From Stomoxys calcitrans (taxonomy: Eukaryota > Arthropoda > Insecta > Diptera > Muscidae): DNA of 64,000 bases. The stretch is taken from assembly GCF_963082655.1 (NCBI RefSeq), contig NC_081555.1, positions 182,425,424-182,489,423 on the forward strand. Reading direction: 5' to 3'. Positions 58,966 to 64,000 of the stretch are shown here, in pieces (the first letter of the stretch is position 1; every line of letters begins with the position of its first letter). The notes beneath the pieces were generated by a model that was not told the DNA's origin, did no database searches, and worked only from the letters and a program-made list of their open reading frames with translations. The position numbers and the translations under genes are program-made.

Positions 58966-59241
58966 GCCACCGTAGCGCAGAGGTTAGCATGTCCCTCTAT
59001 GACGCTGAACGCCTGAGTTCAAATCCCTGGGAGAACATAATAAAAAAAATGTTCAACGATAGATATCCCCTCTTAATGCCGGCGACATTTGTGAGATGCT
59101 GTACCATATGGTATGGCAGTAATGTAATTACTTCTCCACAAAGAAGTGGCGCACTGCGGCACGCCGTTCATTGATTGCACTCATTGATATGTAAGAAGTT
59201 TGCCCTTGTTCCTTAGTGCAATGTTCATAAGCGAATTTGCA
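58966..59241 (+). repeat. tRNA-derived SINE, full length, plus orientation
   Basis: Head GCCACCGTAGCGCAGAGGTT (A-box region TAGCGCAGAGGTTAGCATG), altered B box AGTTCAAATCC (59014-59024), body GCGACATTTGTGAGATGCTG and tail TTGTTCCTTAGTGCAATGTT. It is flanked by ATTGTAATGAA (58955-58965) and ATTGTAATTAA (59242-59252), a target duplication with one change. The B box substitutions suggest an older, promoter-weakened copy. Confidence 0.9.
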
Positions 59242-59242
59242 A

Positions 59243-59574
59243 TTGTAATTAATGTTATCCATATACAAATTGTTTAGTAAGCAGCGAAGTGAAAATAATT
59301 ATAATAATGAAGTAAATGGGTTGATAACTTAAATAGTGAATAAGAGTTTCTAAACATTAATTTTATAAAGCCGACAACCAATTTAAATAAAGTGATAGTG
59401 AAAATTCATCCAATAAGGGGCAAATAATGACAGTGCTAAAAATTTTTATTTTATAAAAGCTATTCGACACCAAAAGACCCTTACATTTATTTTGTTTATA
59501 TTATTTATGTTTAATTCCTTATTTATCTATTTTATTTTATTTTTCTTTATTTTTTTATTTGACTTTATTTTTAA
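59243..59574. other. Non-coding spacer
   Basis: AT-rich DNA leading into the pentanucleotide microsatellite; no gene. Confidence 0.5.
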
Positions 59575-59782
59575 GTTATTTTATTTTATTTTATTTTATT
59601 TTATTTTATTTTATTTTATTTTATTTTATTTTATTTTATTTTATTTTATTTTATTTTATTTTATTTTATTTTATTTTATTTTATTTTATTTTATTTTTTT
59701 TATTTTATTTTATTTTATTTTATTTTATTTTATTTTATTTTATTTTATTTTATTTTATTTTATTTTATTTTATTTTATTTTA
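59575..59782 (+). repeat. (TTTTA)n microsatellite, about 208 bp
   Basis: About forty uninterrupted TTTTA/ATTTT units, with one break (extra T residues, 59691-59702). It joins directly to a family C fragment. The 103-residue Phe/Ile/Leu/Tyr frame over it is an artefact. Confidence 0.97.
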
Positions 59783-60350
59783 TCGGTTAAGTTCTTAATA
59801 TAGCTGCATATATGGATAGCCCAATTCTCCTCTTCTGGGGTCGTTTTTCACTTCTGGAGTCGTTGCAATCGCTTTTATTGACCGATCTTCTCAAAATTGT
59901 CCACAATGCTTTCGTATACGTATGTACATAGTTAGGTGAAAATTGATTAAGATTAAAAGATTTGGACTAATATTGCAATATTATCCGATCCCCACGAAAT
60001 TGGCAATACAAATTCATTTATGACTCTATATAACTCGTGAGTTTCATAGAAATCGCTTCAGCTTTTAACAATAGTTACTGTATATATGTATTCCCTGATT
60101 TTGACTTCTCGAGCCATTCATCAACCTGTATTCCCAAAATTGTGTACAATGTCTTATTCTATGGTTTCCACCATGTGAATGAATATTTTCGATTTTATGT
60201 AATATTGCAATAATGAGAAAATTTGTTAACCGATTCTCTCGAAATTTGGCACAAGATACTCTCCTATGACTGTAGTAAGTTCAAGCGAATTTTATGTTAA
60301 TCGGTTCTGATTACGATATAAAACCCATATATATTCGGATTCAGCTAAAA
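59783..60350 (-). repeat. Family C repeat, interior
   Basis: Interior units in reverse: TTAATATAGCTGCATATATG, TGACCGATCTTCTCAAAATT, CCGATCCCCACGAAATTGGC, AACCGATTCTCTCGAAATTT. Both ends are lost, one side to the microsatellite. Confidence 0.7.
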
Positions 60351-60835
60351 AAGGGGGCCCTTACCATTAAAATAAAACTTGAACTAATCGACATGAGAAA
60401 CGAATTTAACTTCAACATATTTATTTTTCAAGTCTGTACCTACCTCCGAAAGGCAGTTGACTCAAAACTTTCTATTCCTCTAGCGAAATAACTGGAACAA
60501 TTTTTTCTCCCGATGTCCTTAGTGGTTTCATTATACCACATTCTGTACAGCATGATGGTTAAGATTGCGGCTTAACTGAGAGAGGCAATGATTGGCGCAT
60601 TTTTCCAATGCCATTTAGTTGTAATTGCATTACTTTCTGTTGACATTTGAAGTTTTTGTTTTTTGAGAAAGCCAAAGAATTAAGGATTTAAGCAATAAAT
60701 TCATTTTCTAACATGTCTAATATAATAATAACCTCAACAAATACAATAATAACCTCAACATTGAGTTTATGAGATATTCGAAATCTTCGCCTAAACCGAT
60801 TTTTGCATGCGATGGAGAGAACATACATACATGCC
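60351..60835. other. Non-coding spacer
   Basis: No feature recognised apart from a small direct repeat (AATAATAACCTCAACAA near 60722 and 60742). Confidence 0.45.
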
Positions 60836-60882
60836 TATACTGGTTATTACCTAAAAAAAGACAATATGCAAAGAAAAGTCAA

Positions 60883-60914
<32 letters not shown>

Positions 60915-63120
60915 CCAAAGGCAAAATAAGAGTAGTTGACACTTGTGTTAATACATATCTAAATGCAACATACAGTTAGTTAATTCAATTCATTTTGTAA
61001 TTGTGAACTTTTCCACTCAAATGCAACAAAATTTAATGAATTTAAAGCAAATACCAGTACACCAACACAAGGCAACATTTGAACCCACTCACACACACAC
61101 ACACACAAACACCATACACCGTACACGTCTACACAAGTGTAAATATGTTTAAATGAAATTCACTGAATGTAATTTGTAAAAAAATAAAAACACTAACAAA
61201 CACAAGCAAAAGAACACCACAATTCCGAATGGGCAATCAAACCGATATAAAAATTTCCAAAAAATAATAATAAAAGAAAGAAAACAGAAAATAGTCAAAC
61301 CAAAAAAAGGTCTAACAAACCAATTATGAACCCAAATTGTGAATTGTACAAAAAGAGGAGCATTTAGGCAATATGAACTGTTACGAAACCTTCTAAAACA
61401 AATAAAAAAAAAAACTAAAATAAACAACACTAATAGATGTATGAAAATGTTTTAAACATAGACACCAACCAAAAACTAAAAAGAAAAAGAAAACGAACAC
61501 AAATAAACGAACAATAATCCCTACTAAATAGTTATGTGACACTGGTAATCAAGCAACAACAACCACAACAACAATGTACTCGTAATATGCATTTTGCATT
61601 ACCATAAAACCAATTAAAATAAATGATTTCCAATCGAAAGGACTTTCCAAACGACAGACAGACAGACGGATAGCCAAACCACACCACAAATATATAGGCA
61701 AATGCTAAGCAAACCGGAAACCAAAAGCCAAAGCAACAGTTCATATGGCCGCAGAGATTTTGTGCTCAGACAACTTTAAGATTCTAAACACAAGAAAACA
61801 AACGGACTTGGATTTCTCTGACCGATAGGCAATAGGAAATAAAGGAAGAAATACAGACATATAGCCAGCAAGGAAGGATGAAAGGAAAGGCAGAAGGAAG
61901 GAAGTGAGGAAGCGAGAAATGCAGGAATAGAATAGAAGGAGATTTATAGAAAAAGTAAACATACCAAACCCAAATTCTAAAATTACTTTATAAGCTGTAC
62001 TTTGTATAGGAAATGGTATACTAATACAAACAAAAACAAACAAACCAAGAACGGAAACGGAAATAGAGGTAAGCTAAGTATGTAAATATTAATTTTAAAA
62101 ATAGAAACACACAGACAAACACATCACACATCCTCCAAACTCACACACACACACACACTCACACACCTACACTTAGTCCAGTATCAAAATTGAGAGTGTG
62201 GACAAGAGAATTTGTACTTTCTACACAATGCAACATCTCCTATCAGCCCAGTACACACTCACACACTGACACACAGAAAGACACTCACTTATTCTTGGTA
62301 TAAACATTTAAATATAATTAATTAATAATAATAATAATAATAATAAAAAGAACTGCATACTGTTGTGACTTTTATGATTAAATATAAAATACATATTAAA
62401 ATAAATAAATTAATTAAAAAACAAAACAACTACAAACAGAAATGGAAGGCAAAATCCAAAAAAAAAAAACAAACAAACAAACAAACAGGCAAACCCATAA
62501 TTATATTATTAACAATAATAGTAACAAAGAAAAACAAACATACCAATAAATAAAAAAAACAAAACATTACCAACAGACAGACAGACAGACAACAACAACA
62601 ACAACATTGAAAAATGAAAATCGATATTAATGAAACCAAAAACAACAAAACAAAATCATAAAATAATTAAATAATGAATGTGTTTGCAAAAGAAAAAGTT
62701 CTTAAACTAAAAACCAAAATGAAACAAACTTACACTCACACACATACACACAGAGACACACACTTTAGTATTAGACAATGGATGACATGACATGAGAGTT
62801 CATTGATTTAATTTTAGTTAAATGAATTAATGAAATAAATAAATTTAAAAAAAAAAACAAAACAAAAAAAAACACACAAAGAATAAAAATAAAACAACAA
62901 CAAAATTATTATTGTAAGCAAGAAAACAAAAACCAAAACAAAAAGCCAATTGGTTATAAACAAACAGAGAAAAAATAAATAAAAACAAAAACAAACACCC
63001 AATTGATACGAAACTAAACAAAATTTTGAATGAACACTGAAAAACAGCATTTTTTTGAAAAGACAAAAAAGAAAACAAACGAAAAAAATACACATGGAAA
63101 AAATGAAAATTTTAAACGAC
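60836..63120 (+). other. A/C-rich plus-strand block with microsatellites
   Basis: Same composition as 53.5-55.4 kb: AAACAAACAAAA-type DNA, a (CA)n run at 60889-60914, further CA runs near 61090-61103 and 62142-62158, (AAT)n at 62323-62346, and (AGAC)n near 62575-62591. Free of families A-C. Minus-strand Phe/Cys/Leu frames are artefacts. It may be distal 3' UTR of G1 or intergenic. Confidence 0.45.
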
Positions 63121-63655
63121 TGTTGTTTTATTTGAATGCATTATTCACACATTGGATACTTTAGACCCATGCCCAGAAATTCAAAAACAACAACAAAACT
63201 CATGTTTTGTAGATTCCCCATATGTAGTCAGGATTCATCTACCAATACATACTCCATACTAATACCCATACACCCATGCATGCAAGCATAATTACTTAGA
63301 ACCATTTTGTGCTTGCTTCCTCAAAACGAGCTCATATTTCTATCAATTTGAATGTTGAGCATTTGTGAACTTTTAGTATTTAAAATTCCAAGAAAGAAAC
63401 CTGCATGAATCTCCAAATGGCTTTCTAAGAGAAACTTTATGTGGCGAGGTGCCAAACATGAAACCTACACTCATACCAAATGCTAAAGAATTTTTGTTAA
63501 TTACAGGCGCTCAATGTGTTTTTTTAACGAGTTTATAGTACGAAAGATGGATACATTGATGTGCATACTACTATTATAAGAAGGAACCAATCGTCCCATT
63601 GTGCAAAATAACCAAGCCAATTTCAAAAAGTCGAAAAATAAAGGTTAAATAAAAA
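63121..63655. other. Non-coding spacer
   Basis: Unique-looking; ends with AAAAATAAAGGTTAAATAAA, which contains polyadenylation-signal-like AATAAA, just before a family B copy. Confidence 0.45.
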
Positions 63656-64000
63656 AACAAGTAAAAGCGTGCTAAGTTCGGCCGGGCCGAATCTTATATA
63701 CCCTCCACCATGGATCGCATTTGTCGAGTTCTCTTCCCGGCATCTCTTCTTAGGCAAAACAGGATATAAGAAAAGATTTGCTCTGCTATTAGAGCGATAT
63801 GAAGATATGGTCCTGTTCAGACCACAATTAAATTATATGTTGGAGACCTGTGTAAAATGTCAGCCAATTCGAATAAGAATTGCGCTCTTTGTGAGCTCAA
63901 AAAGTAAAATAGAGAGATCGATTTATATGGGAGCTGTATCGGGCTTTGGTCCGATTCTGATCATAATAAACACGTATGTTGATGGTCATGAGAGAATCCG
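63656..64000 (+). repeat. Family B repeat, 5' part, runs off the window
   Basis: Head AACAAGTAAAAGCGTGCTAA, hairpin arms TTCGGCC / GGCCGAA, TATATACCCTCCACCATGGA, leader CGAGTTCTCTTCCCGGCATC, and two units closely matching 29421-29770. The high similarity of the two leaders suggests a relatively young subfamily. Confidence 0.88.

Noticed and set aside
58966..59040. A true tRNA gene at the CGTAGCGCAGAGGTTAG segment
   Set aside because: Only A- and B-box-like parts match; the rest does not form a tRNA cloverleaf, and it continues into the SINE body with a target duplication around the whole.
59492..59803. 103-residue open frame of Phe/Ile/Leu/Tyr repeats
   Set aside because: It is the translation of the TTTTA microsatellite and has no coding character.
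60836..63120. Many Phe/Cys/Leu-rich minus-strand frames suggesting small membrane proteins
   Set aside because: They translate the antisense of AAAC/AAAT-rich DNA and shift frame with every homopolymer.

Overview
The window looks like nuclear DNA of a higher (calyptrate, muscid-like) fly. It is AT-rich, contains no bacterial-type operon, and is dominated by dispersed repeats, decayed non-LTR retrotransposons and tRNA-derived SINEs. Its few coding exons have a Drosophila-like style: long introns, CAG/CAC-rich opa-type runs, and His- and Gln-rich low-complexity protein. The species assignment is inference, since no marker gene is present.

One host gene was found, on the plus strand, spread over about 35 kb and entering from an unseen or unresolved 5' part. 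Six exons join with matching phase and splice sites: 13711-13810 (transmembrane segment), 29074-29238, 34462-34520, 45617-46313, 47307-47660 and 48377-48986 (stop). Together they encode a membrane-spanning segment followed by a cytoplasmic tail of about 630 residues. The tail is largely disordered and rich in His, Gln, Ser and Asn. I do not recognise the family by name; it resembles the tail of a neuronal or epithelial single-pass receptor or adhesion protein. Three observations suggest extra isoforms: a good alternative first coding exon at 16044-16099, a 37-nt cassette exon at 46951-46987 that would switch exon 5 to another frame and a short C-terminus, and a coding-like 53-codon extension behind tandem stops at 48984-48989. 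Downstream DNA (49.0-49.7, 53.5-55.4 and 60.8-63.1 kb) is strongly A/C-rich on the plus strand and may be a long 3' UTR interrupted by transposons.

Most other sequence is mobile DNA. Three related repeat families (A, B and C here) make up roughly a quarter of the window by my rough tally. Each has a GC-rich hairpin near one end, internal units of about 150 bp, a (GTCY)n-like stretch followed by a TATA-rich block, and a closing motif GGTGGAGGGTATAAAA or a variant. The architecture is reminiscent of helentron-associated (mini-me/HINE-like) elements, but this is inference. Non-LTR pseudogenes lie at about 0.3-1.1 (RNase H), 5.96-7.8 (RTE-like, nested in a family A copy with a 10-bp target duplication), 9.4-11.65 (endonuclease plus reverse transcriptase), 19.0-19.3, 31.5-32.36 and 34.98-35.41 kb (RNase H pieces). 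A tRNA-derived SINE with pol III A and B boxes recurs at least six times, three of them with recognisable target duplications. Two small terminal-inverted-repeat elements lie at 27.4 and 44.5 kb.

Layout: 0-12 kb transposon cluster; 12-16.5 kb low-repeat intron or upstream DNA with the transmembrane exon; 16.5-27.7 kb repeat-rich intron; 27.7-29.2 kb exon 2; 29.4-45 kb repeat-rich introns with exon 3; 45.6-49 kb the compact 3' exon cluster; 49-64 kb presumptive 3' UTR or intergenic DNA with further repeats.
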